Assembly: GCA_003667865.1 (NCBI GenBank)
Contig: CP033051.1
Coordinates: 941,501 to 1,005,500, forward strand
Source of the DNA: Rossellomorea marisflavi
GTDB lineage: Bacteria; Bacillota; Bacilli; Bacillales; Bacillaceae_B
DNA length: 64,000 nucleotides
Reading direction: 5' to 3'
Shown: in pieces, positions 25,126 through 33,218 of the stretch
Layout of the letters: every line of letters starts with the position of its first letter
Position numbering within the stretch: the first letter of the stretch is position 1
Program-made: the position numbers and the translations under genes
The notes under the pieces: generated by a model
Seen by the model: the letters and a program-made list of their open reading frames with translations, nothing else
Databases searched by the model: none
Told to the model about the DNA's origin: nothing

Positions 25126-26076
25126 CTATCTCATGTTAAATAGAATTTTGAAATCCTCGTACCCTTCTTCCTCAAGTCTTTCTTTTGGAATAAATTTTAG
25201 TGCAGCTGAGTTAATACAATAGCGTAACCCTTTTGGACCGGGACCATCTGTAAATACATGACCAAGATGGGATTCTCCGTCTCTACTTCGTACCTCAACG
25301 CGAGTCGATTTGTGGGTAAGATCGTATTGTTCTTTTACACTCGCATCCATAATGGGTTTCGTAAAGCTTGGCCAGCCACATCCACTATCATATTTGTCCT
25401 TTGAACTAAATAAAGGCTCTCCTGAAACAACATCAACATAGATCCCTTCTTCTTCTAAATCCCAATATTCGTTTGCAAATGGCGGTTCCGTTCCATTTTG
25501 CTGAGTCACATAGTATTGCATATCTGTTAGTTTGTCCTTTAAATACGTTTGGTCCTTTGGCCAATACTGTCTTTGGAAATCCTCCCGCTTCGATCCTCGT
25601 TTATATAATGCGTAGCGAAAGGCATTCTTTTTATAAAAATCCTGATGGTATTCTTCTGCAGTATAAAACGTTTTTGCTGGAAGGATTTCTGTTACAAGAG
25701 GCTTCTGAAATCGTCCACTTTCTCCGAGTGCCCTTCTTGATTGCTCCGCCTTCTGTTTTTGAACTTCGTTATGGTGAAAAATAATGGACTGATATGCTGA
25801 GCCTCTGTCCGTAAATTGACCTTCTTCATCGGTTGGATCTACCTGCTGCCAATAAATATCAAGTAGCTCATCATATGTAATGACCTCTGAATTATATGTA
25901 ATTTGCACAGCTTCTACATGATCACTTTCTCCTGCAATAATCTGTTTATATCGAGGATTCTCTTGTGTTCCACCCGTATAACCTGATAGAACCGCTATAA
26001 TTCCATCCTTTTCATCAAATGGTTCTACCATACACCAGAAACAACCACCAGCAAATGTAGCAACTTCTTTTTTCAA
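25126..26076 (-). CDS. msrAB: Peptide methionine sulfoxide reductase MsrA-MsrB fusion
   Basis: A 316-residue fusion. MsrA (about 1-150) has GGCFWC with catalytic Cys12 and reduces the S-form of methionine sulfoxide. MsrB (about 170-312) has CGWPSF and [11 protein letters not shown] with catalytic Cys287 and reduces the R-form. The two CxxC pairs that hold zinc in many MsrB proteins are not visible (the region reads [15 protein letters not shown]), so this is the zinc-free kind. The start is TTG at 26076 behind GAGGTGAT. A parS-like palindrome sits in the short leader. B. subtilis has separate msrA and msrB genes. Confidence 0.92.
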   Translation of the reverse strand: MKKEVATFAGGCFWCMVEPFDEKDGIIAVLSGYTGGTQENPRYKQIIAGESDHVEAVQITYNSEVITYDELLDIYWQQVDPTDEEGQFTDRGSAYQSIIFHHNEVQKQKAEQSRRALGESGRFQKPLVTEILPAKTFYTAEEYHQDFYKKNAFRYALYKRGSKREDFQRQYWPKDQTYLKDKLTDMQYYVTQQNGTEPPFANEYWDLEEEGIYVDVVSGEPLFSSKDKYDSGCGWPSFTKPIMDASVKEQYDLTHKSTRVEVRSRDGESHLGHVFTDGPGPKGLRYCINSAALKFIPKERLEEEGYEDFKILFNMR

Positions 26077-26087
26077 ATAATCACCTC

Positions 26088-26103
26088 AGTTTCACGTGAA
26101 ACA
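26088..26103. promoter_or_regulatory. parS site (ParB/Spo0J binding)
   Basis: AGTTTCACGTGAAACA matches the Bacillus parS consensus TGTTTCACGTGAAACA in 15 of 16 positions, including the complete 14-base palindromic core. It lies 12 bases upstream of the msrAB start codon. Such sites load ParB and then condensin, and cluster around the replication origin, so the window may be origin-proximal. Confidence 0.85.
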
Positions 26104-26182
26104 ATTTTCTACATATTACTACAAAAACCACTGTCATCAGTCTTTCTCTTCATAGCCTTTAACATAATAGACTCCTCTATTC

Positions 26183-26512
26183 TCACACTTTAAAATATAA
26201 ATGGTAGTGTAGGGAACACCCTGGATTAAATGGTGCCTCACATTTTGGACAAGATGAGTCAGCATTCATATACTCTGTGATCGTTAATTCATGCCCACAG
26301 CTTCCACAGAGTATCGCTTTTTGGTCTCGTTCTGTTTTTGACCACTGAGTGGCCTTGTGATCTTCTGTCTCTTCATGACAGAGATAACATGGAAAATATG
26401 TGTCACAGCATTTAAATTTTATTGCAATAATATCCATATCAGAATGATAGTGCTTGCACCTTGTATTTGAATCTACTTCTATTCCTTTTACTTTGTGATT
26501 GTGAATGTTCAT
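26183..26512 (-). CDS. CHY zinc finger protein
   Basis: A 109-residue protein of the CHY zinc finger family. Cys/His pairs are spread throughout: CKHYH (about 18-22), CC (34-35), CYLCH (41-45), CGSC (68-71) and CPKC (88-91), enough for three zinc sites. The family is mostly uncharacterised in bacteria; the yeast relative Hot13 acts in mitochondrial intermembrane-space redox. AAGGAAGT precedes the ATG at 26512; an open frame extends 57 bases upstream. Confidence 0.82.
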   Translation of the reverse strand: MNIHNHKVKGIEVDSNTRCKHYHSDMDIIAIKFKCCDTYFPCYLCHEETEDHKATQWSKTERDQKAILCGSCGHELTITEYMNADSSCPKCEAPFNPGCSLHYHLYFKV

Positions 26513-26835
26513 AAGAACTTCCTTTCTGACTTTCTTCTTGTATTCGATTCTACTACATTCAGAAATCACACAGCAATGATCACTCTAATTGTTCGTTATA
26601 TATTACAAAAACAGTCAATTTTTACAAATGTATAAATAGAAATAACTTCACATAGTATATTCAATTTATTCGACGACAGAGCAGACTGGAGCAACCCTGG
26701 TGTAGCTGATGCTGGGCGTAATTTTCCATATTATGAAGTTAAGTTACATAGTAAAAAAGGTCTTAAAGAAGTTCCTTCAAGACCTTTTTTATGCTGCTTC
26801 ATCCCTTTGATTAAAAATAAAACATACTATTTGAA
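26513..26835. other. 323-bp intergenic region with a possible gene remnant
   Basis: On the plus strand about 37 codons (26634-26745) read without stop as a protein-like stretch including FDDRADWSNPGVADAGRNFP, but with no start codon or ribosome site and a stop just upstream. The frame then runs through the terminator hairpin. It may be the tail of a lost gene; support is slight. Confidence 0.25.
26752..26792. terminator. Bidirectional terminator
   Basis: AAAAAAGGTCTT and AAGACCTTTTTT make a 10- to 12-bp stem with A and T tracts on both sides, downstream of the GtrA-like gene. Confidence 0.82.
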
Positions 26836-27276
26836 TTATGATTTTCCATTCTGATAAAACACAAGATGTTTGAGGAAGAAAAAGCTAGATGTAGATGATA
26901 ATGCCATCGCTAATCCTTTTGCAATATTGTTTACAGCTAGTATTGGGAGACTAAAATGTGTAAGTAAGTCAATAGAAACAAGGAACACTAGATTACTAAT
27001 CATTAAACTAATAAGCGCTTGAATAGCAAAATGAACCTTTACTCTTAATGACCTCGGTCCATATTTAAATGTAATTCTTGAGTTCCAGTAATAACTATTG
27101 ATGACGGTTAATGTATAGGAAAGAGTATTAAAAAACACCAACAATGTTTTCTCTTCCGTTGGAAATAGCCAAAGCAAGGCATTTAAGAAGACAATATCTA
27201 CTATAGCATTCATCATTCCAATACTACTAAACTGTAAAAATTGCCATGGCCCTTTATGCATGTTCTTATTACTCAT
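26836..27276 (-). CDS. GtrA-like membrane protein
   Basis: A 146-residue protein with four predicted membrane helices (starting at about 14, 43, 82 and 110) and the GtrA/DPMS_flippase pattern QFSSIGMMNAIVDIVFLNAL at its N-terminus. GtrA proteins are thought to move lipid-linked sugars across the membrane for cell-surface glycosylation. No glycosyltransferase is adjacent, unlike the second GtrA gene at 59333. It appears monocistronic. Confidence 0.8.
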   Translation of the reverse strand: MSNKNMHKGPWQFLQFSSIGMMNAIVDIVFLNALLWLFPTEEKTLLVFFNTLSYTLTVINSYYWNSRITFKYGPRSLRVKVHFAIQALISLMISNLVFLVSIDLLTHFSLPILAVNNIAKGLAMALSSTSSFFFLKHLVFYQNGKS

Positions 27277-27403
27277 ATGGATCTCCCTTATTTACAAACT
27301 TGTTGCTTTCATTTCGTCCCTTATCCATCCTATGTAGCAACAACTTAAATATTTCTCTATTCATTGTACAACGTCCAATTATGTAGGTACAATATGGATA
27401 CAT

Positions 27404-27437
27404 AAAGAAAGACTGACTCTAAAATGAGCCAGTCTTA
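27404..27437 (-). terminator. Terminator of the opuA operon
   Basis: On the minus strand AAGACTGGCTC pairs with GAGTCAGTCTT (one mismatch) around ATTTTA, followed by TCTTT. It lies just after opuAC. Confidence 0.75.
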
Positions 27438-27445
27438 CATATATA

Positions 27446-28333
27446 TTATTCGCCTAACATTGCATTTACTTCATCTTGATGATTGTCGATCCACTCTTGA
27501 GCAACCTCTTCTGCATCAACACCGTCATCTTCAATTTTTACAATCATGTCCTCAATATCACTTACAGACATTTTCCAATTACTTAAGAACTCATAAGCTT
27601 CCGGTGCTTTTTCTTGGAGCTCGTTATTTGTAACTACGTGTACTTCTGATGTTTGGAAGTACTCACCAGGACTTGGTAATACTTTTAAGTCATAGTTAGC
27701 AAACATCGGATGTGGTCTCCATCCTAGGAATAAAACAGGTTCTTCATTCGCCATCATACGTTGTGCTTGTGCAAGCATTCCACCTTCTGATGAAGCAACA
27801 AATTCAAGGTCTAATCCAAGCTCTTCAATCATTTCACGAGAAGTAACAGTCATTCCTGCTCCTTCTTCAATACCATAGATTTTCCCACCAAATAGATCTT
27901 CTTTTCCTTTGATGTCTTCTACCTTTTCAATTCCTTCAACATACGTAGGGATTACCCAACCAAGCTCACCTTCCATATAGCTTACTGCTGTATCATCTAA
28001 TGAATCGCCATATTTCTCCATGTAATTTGCATGCATAACTGGTAACCATGCATCCATAAATACATCAAGGTCACCTTGTGATAACCCAGTGTAAACTCCA
28101 CCGGCATCAGCATTTGTTTCTTCAACTGTATACCCCATGTCTTCAAGTAAAAGCTTCGCTACTTTTGTTGGAGGTACTGTACTCGTCCAAGGTGTTACAC
28201 CAAATTTAATGGTTACGTCCTTTGCTTCGCTACCTTCTGTTGTTTCTCCCCCAGTATTTTCATTGCTTCCACAACCTACTAATAAAGCTGATAATACAAG
28301 AAAGAATACACTAATTTTAACTAGTTTTTTCAA
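27446..28333 (-). CDS. opuAC: Glycine betaine-type substrate-binding lipoprotein
   Basis: A 295-residue lipoprotein with a signal peptide and lipobox ending LLVGC, lipid Cys21, and an OpuAC-type binding domain (from about 38). The segments KFGVTPWTSTVPPTKVAKLL and DVFMDAWLPVMHANY carry the Trp residues that form the aromatic cage for quaternary amines. It would catch glycine betaine or a relative outside the membrane and pass it to OpuAB/OpuAA. The TTG start follows AAGGAGTGA. Third gene of opuAA-opuAB-opuAC; a terminator follows. Confidence 0.88.
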   Translation of the reverse strand: MKKLVKISVFFLVLSALLVGCGSNENTGGETTEGSEAKDVTIKFGVTPWTSTVPPTKVAKLLLEDMGYTVEETNADAGGVYTGLSQGDLDVFMDAWLPVMHANYMEKYGDSLDDTAVSYMEGELGWVIPTYVEGIEKVEDIKGKEDLFGGKIYGIEEGAGMTVTSREMIEELGLDLEFVASSEGGMLAQAQRMMANEEPVLFLGWRPHPMFANYDLKVLPSPGEYFQTSEVHVVTNNELQEKAPEAYEFLSNWKMSVSDIEDMIVKIEDDGVDAEEVAQEWIDNHQDEVNAMLGE

Positions 28334-28385
28334 TCTGATTCACTCCTTATTTATAGTAAAACTCCAGCATCATGCCTTCGTTTCC

Positions 28386-29219
28386 TTATCTTTTTCGTTC
28401 TCCTAGACCTTGTGTAATTCGGTCAAGGATAATGGCTAATACAACGATTCCAAGCCCACCAACTAAACCTAGTCCAACGTTAACACTTGAAATACCAGCT
28501 AATACCGTTGTACCAAGTCCTGGTGATCCAATCATCGATGCAATAACGGCCATGGATAGTGCTAACATGATCGTTTGGTTTACCCCAGCCATAATAGTTG
28601 GGACTGCAACCGGCAATTGAACTTTCACTAGCATTTGCCATGGTGTTGATCCAAAGGCTTTTGCTGCTTCGACCATATCTGTTGGTACTTGCTTAATCGC
28701 CAATGCCGTCATTCTAACAGCTGGCGGCGTAGCAAATACAAAAGTCGAAATAACCGCTGGAACTTCACCTAATCCAAATAATAAGATAGCTGGAATTAAG
28801 TAAACAAAGCTTGGTAAGGTCTGCATAAAGTCTAAAATGGGTCTTACAATGTTATCTAATGTTCGTGACTTAGCAGCCATAATCCCTAAAGGAATTCCGA
28901 TAATAATCGAGAATAACGTTGCAACAATAACAACGGCCAATGTCAGCATGGCATCTTCCCAAAGGTTTACAGATCCAAGGTAAAGCGTACCTACTAGCGT
29001 AAATACGGCAATTCCTTTTCCAGCAAATCTCCAAGCTAAAAGTATGAGCACAATGGCCATTACTTCTGCTGGAATCCATGTAAAAATATCTGCTACTCCA
29101 TTTATGAAGAACCCTATAATGGCACTAATAGAATCAAAGAAACCACCCATAACAGGAATCAACCATTCATAGACAAAATCATTTGTCCATTGCTCTAAAG
29201 GAAGTGTAAAATAATTCAT
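28386..29219 (-). CDS. opuAB: Glycine betaine ABC transporter permease
   Basis: A 277-residue permease with an N-terminal amphipathic stretch and about six membrane helices. The binding-protein-dependent permease loop reads EAAKAFGSTPWQMLVKVQLP (about 194-213), the EAA motif. It forms the channel of the OpuA osmoprotectant importer. Its ATG overlaps the opuAA stop codon as TAATG, so the two are translationally coupled; opuAC follows after about 50 bases. Confidence 0.9.
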   Translation of the reverse strand: MNYFTLPLEQWTNDFVYEWLIPVMGGFFDSISAIIGFFINGVADIFTWIPAEVMAIVLILLAWRFAGKGIAVFTLVGTLYLGSVNLWEDAMLTLAVVIVATLFSIIIGIPLGIMAAKSRTLDNIVRPILDFMQTLPSFVYLIPAILLFGLGEVPAVISTFVFATPPAVRMTALAIKQVPTDMVEAAKAFGSTPWQMLVKVQLPVAVPTIMAGVNQTIMLALSMAVIASMIGSPGLGTTVLAGISSVNVGLGLVGGLGIVVLAIILDRITQGLGERKR

Positions 29220-30415
29220 TATTCTGTCACCTCACTTTGCTCTTTACCTAGGACGAGCCCTGATAATATAGAAACTCGTACAATGATTCCTTGCAATTTA
29301 TCATCTTCAACAACAGCTATTGGATATCTTGATTCAGCTGCTACTCCAATTAAGTCAGATAATGGAGTATCTGAAGCTGTTGTATGATAATCCTGTGCTA
29401 GAACGTCTTCTACCCATTTATTCTCTTTATAGGCTTTAATTGCGGCATCAATCGTAAGAATCCCTTTTAAGGTTTTATCTTTATCTACAACGAAAATACT
29501 TGAGATTCCCGCATCCTCCATCTTCTTAACCGCCACTCTAGGTCCATCCTTCCATGTTGTCACGACTTCTGGTTTTTTCATAACATTGGATGCTACTAGT
29601 ACTTTGGAACGGTCAACATCTTCTACGAAATTGTATACATATTCATTTGCTGGATTTTCTAAAATCTCTTCAGCTGTACCAATCTGTACAATGGAGCCGT
29701 TTTTCATAATCGCAATACGATCCCCGAGCTTCAATGCTTCATCAAGATCATGTGTAATAAAGATAATGGTTTTTCCAAGCTTATTTTGCAAGTTTAATAG
29801 TTCGTCTTGCATTTCTTTTCGAATAATTGGATCAAGTGCACTAAATGCTTCATCCATTAAAAGAATATCTGAATCATTTGCCAGTGCTCTAGCAAGACCT
29901 ACCCTTTGCTGCATTCCACCACTTAACTGATCAGGATAGCTGTTTTCGTAGCCTTTTAAGCCAACATCTACGATAGACTTACGTGCTTTTTCTGCTCGTT
30001 CTTCAGCAGGTACACCTTGAATCTCTAGCCCATACTCAACATTTTGTTGGACAGTTCTGTGTGGGAATAAAGCAAATTTTTGAAAGACCATTGCAAGCTT
30101 TTTACGTCGTGTATGCATGAGGTCATTTTTATTCATTTTTGTAATGTCTTCTCCATCGATCAAAACTTCCCCATCTGTTGGTTCAATTAGACGATTAACG
30201 AGGCGAATCAGTGTTGATTTCCCACTCCCTGATAGCCCCATAATGACGAAGAACTCACCAGGCTTTACGTCAAATGAAGCATTGTTTACACCGACGGTCA
30301 TACCTGTTTCTTTTAAAATTTGTTCTTTACTTTGACCTTGTTTAATTCTCTTAACACCTTCTTTGGGCTGAGAACCAAACACTTTTGTTATATTCTTCAC
30401 TTCTATCTTATTCAT
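29219..30415 (-). CDS. opuAA: Glycine betaine ABC transporter ATP-binding protein with CBS domains
   Basis: A 398-residue ATPase of the ProV/OpuAA type. Walker A GLSGSGKST is at 60-68, the signature LSGGMQQR and Walker B LLMDEAFSALD follow at about 165 and 185, and two CBS modules occupy about 275-390, the region that senses ionic strength in OpuA systems. The start is taken as ATG at 30415, nine bases after AAAGGAG; an ATG six bases upstream is too close to that site. First gene of the opuA operon, divergent from the GbsR-type regulator. Confidence 0.92.
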   Translation of the reverse strand: MNKIEVKNITKVFGSQPKEGVKRIKQGQSKEQILKETGMTVGVNNASFDVKPGEFFVIMGLSGSGKSTLIRLVNRLIEPTDGEVLIDGEDITKMNKNDLMHTRRKKLAMVFQKFALFPHRTVQQNVEYGLEIQGVPAEERAEKARKSIVDVGLKGYENSYPDQLSGGMQQRVGLARALANDSDILLMDEAFSALDPIIRKEMQDELLNLQNKLGKTIIFITHDLDEALKLGDRIAIMKNGSIVQIGTAEEILENPANEYVYNFVEDVDRSKVLVASNVMKKPEVVTTWKDGPRVAVKKMEDAGISSIFVVDKDKTLKGILTIDAAIKAYKENKWVEDVLAQDYHTTASDTPLSDLIGVAAESRYPIAVVEDDKLQGIIVRVSILSGLVLGKEQSEVTE

Positions 30416-30797
30416 CAACATGTCTCCTTTTTTATCGTTCGGATCCGTTATTTACAAGATAACTTTGAGAGATTATTTATTAGTAGAGGCTTTTTATCGA
30501 GAGGTCATTTCCTATTCTGTAAAGAAGAATTAGTCTCGTGAAATCCTTTATGTTCAAAGTCATAAGTTTTTCAAACACTGACCTTAATTATTGTATAAGT
30601 TTTTGTTATGTTTCCTCAAACCGCATATTTCCGTATAAACCGTACATATTTTACGTACAGATAAAACTGTACAGAACAAACACACACTATTCATAAAAAT
30701 ACTCCCAAATACTCCCGATTACTATACAATGATAAATCTTTACTTTCAAATTCAATGTGTTACCCTATAATTAGTACACTCGGGGAAGTGAGGAACA
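30416..30797. promoter_or_regulatory. opuA / gbsR-like divergent control region
   Basis: A 382-bp AT-rich region between divergent genes. Three GTAC cores at 30642, 30655 and 30669 are spaced 13-14 bases, within CGTACATATTTTACGTACAG and ACTGTACAG, and form a candidate operator. No other gene or RNA was recognised. Confidence 0.4.
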
Positions 30798-31343
30798 GTG
30801 ACAAATTATACAAAATTACTAAATTCTAGGAACCGATTTATTGATTCTATGGCTCAGAATATGAATTTATATGGAATAACACATTCTGTTGGCAGGGTCT
30901 ATGGCCTTCTATATTTCAATGAGGGACCGATGACGTTAGATGAAATGAAGGATGAGCTCGGAATGAGTAAGACCAGTATGAGCACTGCTGTAAGACAGCT
31001 TCAAGAGCTCAATATGGTTGAAAAGGTATGGAAAAAAGGAGAAAGAAAAGATCTATATATTAGCAATAATGACTGGTATCAATCATTTACTGATTTATTC
31101 TCAATTAAGTGGAGAATGGGGATCTCGTTAAATATTACAACGATTAATAAATCGGTGAAGGATCTCGAGAATGTTATTCATGACCCTGAAACCGATGAGG
31201 AAGTAAAAGCTGCTGCTCAAATTGATATAGAAAAATTCCAATATGCTTTAAACTATTATGATTGGTTAAACCGCTTAGTTGATAGTTTAGAGAACAATGA
31301 TATATTTCAGCTAGTGCCAAAAAAGTCAGAGACTCAAGAATGA
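30798..31343 (+). CDS. GbsR/MarR family regulator of osmoprotectant uptake
   Basis: A 181-residue winged-helix regulator of the GbsR/OpcR type. The helix-turn-helix is in MTLDEMKDELGMSKTSMSTA (about 45-64) followed by VRQLQELNMVEKVWKKGERK. B. subtilis GbsR represses choline uptake and oxidation genes and OpcR represses opuC; here the gene is divergent from opuA, so it probably represses that operon. The start is GTG at 30798 after GGGAAGTGAGG. A terminator overlaps the stop codon. Confidence 0.85.
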   Translation: MTNYTKLLNSRNRFIDSMAQNMNLYGITHSVGRVYGLLYFNEGPMTLDEMKDELGMSKTSMSTAVRQLQELNMVEKVWKKGERKDLYISNNDWYQSFTDLFSIKWRMGISLNITTINKSVKDLENVIHDPETDEEVKAAAQIDIEKFQYALNYYDWLNRLVDSLENNDIFQLVPKKSETQE

Positions 31344-31362
31344 GTATCTGACTTCTTTTTTT
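31322..31362 (+). terminator. Terminator overlapping the gbsR-like stop
   Basis: AAGTCAGAGACTC pairs with GAGTATCTGACTT around AAGAAT, followed by CTTTTTTT. The stem contains the TGA stop of the regulator gene. Confidence 0.82.
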
Positions 31363-31398
31363 AAAATTTCATTATCACTGTACATCTTTTAATAGATT

Positions 31399-31433
31399 AA
31401 AAGTGAGGAGAATATAGTATTCTCCTCACTTCT
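31399..31433 (-). terminator. Terminator after alkaline phosphatase
   Basis: AAGTGAGGAGAATA and TATTCTCCTCACTT form a perfect 14-bp stem with a three-base loop between the convergent gbsR-like and phosphatase genes; the minus strand ends TTTTAA. Confidence 0.82.
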
Positions 31434-31442
31434 TACTAGCTA

Positions 31443-33044
31443 TTAATTAGCAACAAATTTAACTTTATCGCTAAATTTCACAACATGGTTTCCACCAACA
31501 ACATACCATTTGTTAGTGTTGTCAACACTATACACTTTGTAACCAGTACCTTTTTTAAGATCTTTTACTTTAACAAGACCATCAGCAGTCTTTTTGTAAA
31601 GAGTTGAAGTTCCAGTTACAACTACTTTTCCTACAACGCTGTTATCTTTAACTCCATTTTTATTCTGATCAAGGATATCAAAGATTAGCTTTGCATGGTA
31701 CGTGTTATCAATTAAGCCTCTTAGTTTCTCTGACTGTGGACCATAAGCTAAAACAGGAACCTCTTCACCTGTGTGACCACCAGTAGTCCAACCTGCCATT
31801 GCACGGTTATCAGCAATTTTTTCAATTGCATTATCTACAGCATAACTATCATCAGCTAATTTTGCTTTAGCATCAACAACAGATTGAATTTCTTCTGGTG
31901 ATAGTTCAAGGTCAATATATTTCTTTAATGTTTCTTTCACATCTGCACCTTTAGCAATTTCAGCTGCCATAAAATCAGGTGTACGTTTGAATGCTTTAAT
32001 TGGATCAACATAGAAGTTATATCCAGGACCCGCACCAATTGAAAGACCACCCGTACTATGGTCAGCAGTTGCGATAACTAGAGTTTCTCCATCCTTCTTA
32101 GCCCAATCCATAATGTATTCGAAAGTGTCTGCATACTCACTCATTTCACTCATAGCAGCAATAAGGTCATTGTCATGACCAGCCCAGTCAATTTGACTTG
32201 CTTCTACCATTAAGAAGAAACCATCTTCATCTTTGCTTAAACGATCAATTGCTGCTTTTGACATATCTACTAAAGAAGGAACCTCTTCAGAACGATCGAT
32301 TGCTTTATCAAGTCCACCATTAGCAAACAGTCCTAACACTTGCTCATTTTTATCTGCAGCTAACTCTGCTTTTGTGGATACAAAGCTATATCCATCTTTT
32401 TTGAATAGATCAACTAGGTTACGATCATCAACCTTACGTCCAGCAGCTGGATCAAAGTTTTTAAGTCCTCCACCTAGGATAACGTCTACTTTATGTTCAC
32501 CATTGATCATTTCATCATAGAAATCGTTTGCAATTGCATCCATGTTACGACGGCTTTCATCATGCGCAGCATAAGCAGCTGGAGTAGCATGCGTTACTTC
32601 AGATGTAGCAACTAAACCTGTCGCCATTCCATCTTCTTTTGCTTGCTCAAGAACCGTTTTTACAGGTTTTCCTGCGGCATCTACACCGATACCATTATTA
32701 TACGTTTTTACTCCACTTGCCATTGCTGTTGCTGCAGAAGCAGAATCTGTTACGTTTTGCTTTGGATCGTCAGCATATGTAGTTTGTAAACCAACAAAGT
32801 AAGGATCAAATACAGTTGGTTCCATTTCTACTGTATTTGGATTATCTAGCATATAACGGTTTGCTGAATAGTAAGGTACACCCGTACCATCAGCAATGAT
32901 CATAATGACATTTTTCACTCCTGATGCAGGCTTTGATGCAGCTTCAGCTTTCTCAGAAGCGTTAATTCCTACTAAACTAGTAACTGCTAATGAAGTAGCA
33001 GCCGCTACTGGTAATACCTTCTTAGCTAATTGTTTTTTTAGCAA
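31443..33044 (-). CDS. Secreted alkaline phosphatase
   Basis: A 533-residue exported alkaline phosphatase. A signal peptide covers about 1-36 (cleavage expected after KAEA). Catalytic features are DGTG at 52-55, the nucleophile in VTDSASAATAM (Ser101 after Asp100), and the metal-binding HDNDLIAAMSE and ADHSTGG regions. Residues from about 470 form an extra SH3-like C-terminal domain that may bind the wall. The start is TTG at 33044 behind GGAGGG; a TTG 15 bases upstream lies inside that site. PhoP boxes upstream place it in the phosphate-starvation regulon, like B. subtilis phoA/phoB. Confidence 0.93.
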   Translation of the reverse strand: MLKKQLAKKVLPVAAATSLAVTSLVGINASEKAEAASKPASGVKNVIMIIADGTGVPYYSANRYMLDNPNTVEMEPTVFDPYFVGLQTTYADDPKQNVTDSASAATAMASGVKTYNNGIGVDAAGKPVKTVLEQAKEDGMATGLVATSEVTHATPAAYAAHDESRRNMDAIANDFYDEMINGEHKVDVILGGGLKNFDPAAGRKVDDRNLVDLFKKDGYSFVSTKAELAADKNEQVLGLFANGGLDKAIDRSEEVPSLVDMSKAAIDRLSKDEDGFFLMVEASQIDWAGHDNDLIAAMSEMSEYADTFEYIMDWAKKDGETLVIATADHSTGGLSIGAGPGYNFYVDPIKAFKRTPDFMAAEIAKGADVKETLKKYIDLELSPEEIQSVVDAKAKLADDSYAVDNAIEKIADNRAMAGWTTGGHTGEEVPVLAYGPQSEKLRGLIDNTYHAKLIFDILDQNKNGVKDNSVVGKVVVTGTSTLYKKTADGLVKVKDLKKGTGYKVYSVDNTNKWYVVGGNHVVKFSDKVKFVAN

Positions 33045-33090
33045 GGTGGTTCCCTCCAATTATTTTATTAGTAATTATTAGTACAAACCT

Positions 33091-33155
33091 ATTATAAAGT
33101 TAAGTTGTAAAAAAACTGTTAATCTATTACGAGAATATTGTTAAAAATATGTAAA
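33091..33155 (-). promoter_or_regulatory. PhoP-box array and -10 of the phosphatase gene
   Basis: Read on the minus strand there are TTTACA-N5-TTAACA, a 16-base gap, TTAACA-N5-TTTACA, then a TATAAT -10 at 33096-33091. The hexamers start at 33106, 33117, 33139 and 33150 on the plus strand, all on one 11-base register. This is the tandem TTAACA-like arrangement bound by phosphorylated PhoP in Bacillus, with the last pair replacing the -35 element. Confidence 0.85.
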
Positions 33156-33185
33156 TTTAGTAGAATTGTGTAACTAATAGTAAAC

Positions 33186-33212
33186 TAAAGAGGATCCGTT
33201 ACTGGATCCTCT
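33186..33212 (-). terminator. Terminator of the ABC/lipoprotein operon
   Basis: AAGAGGATCC and GGATCCTCTT pair around GTTACT, followed on the minus strand by a modest T run. Confidence 0.7.
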
Positions 33213-33218
33213 TCCATA

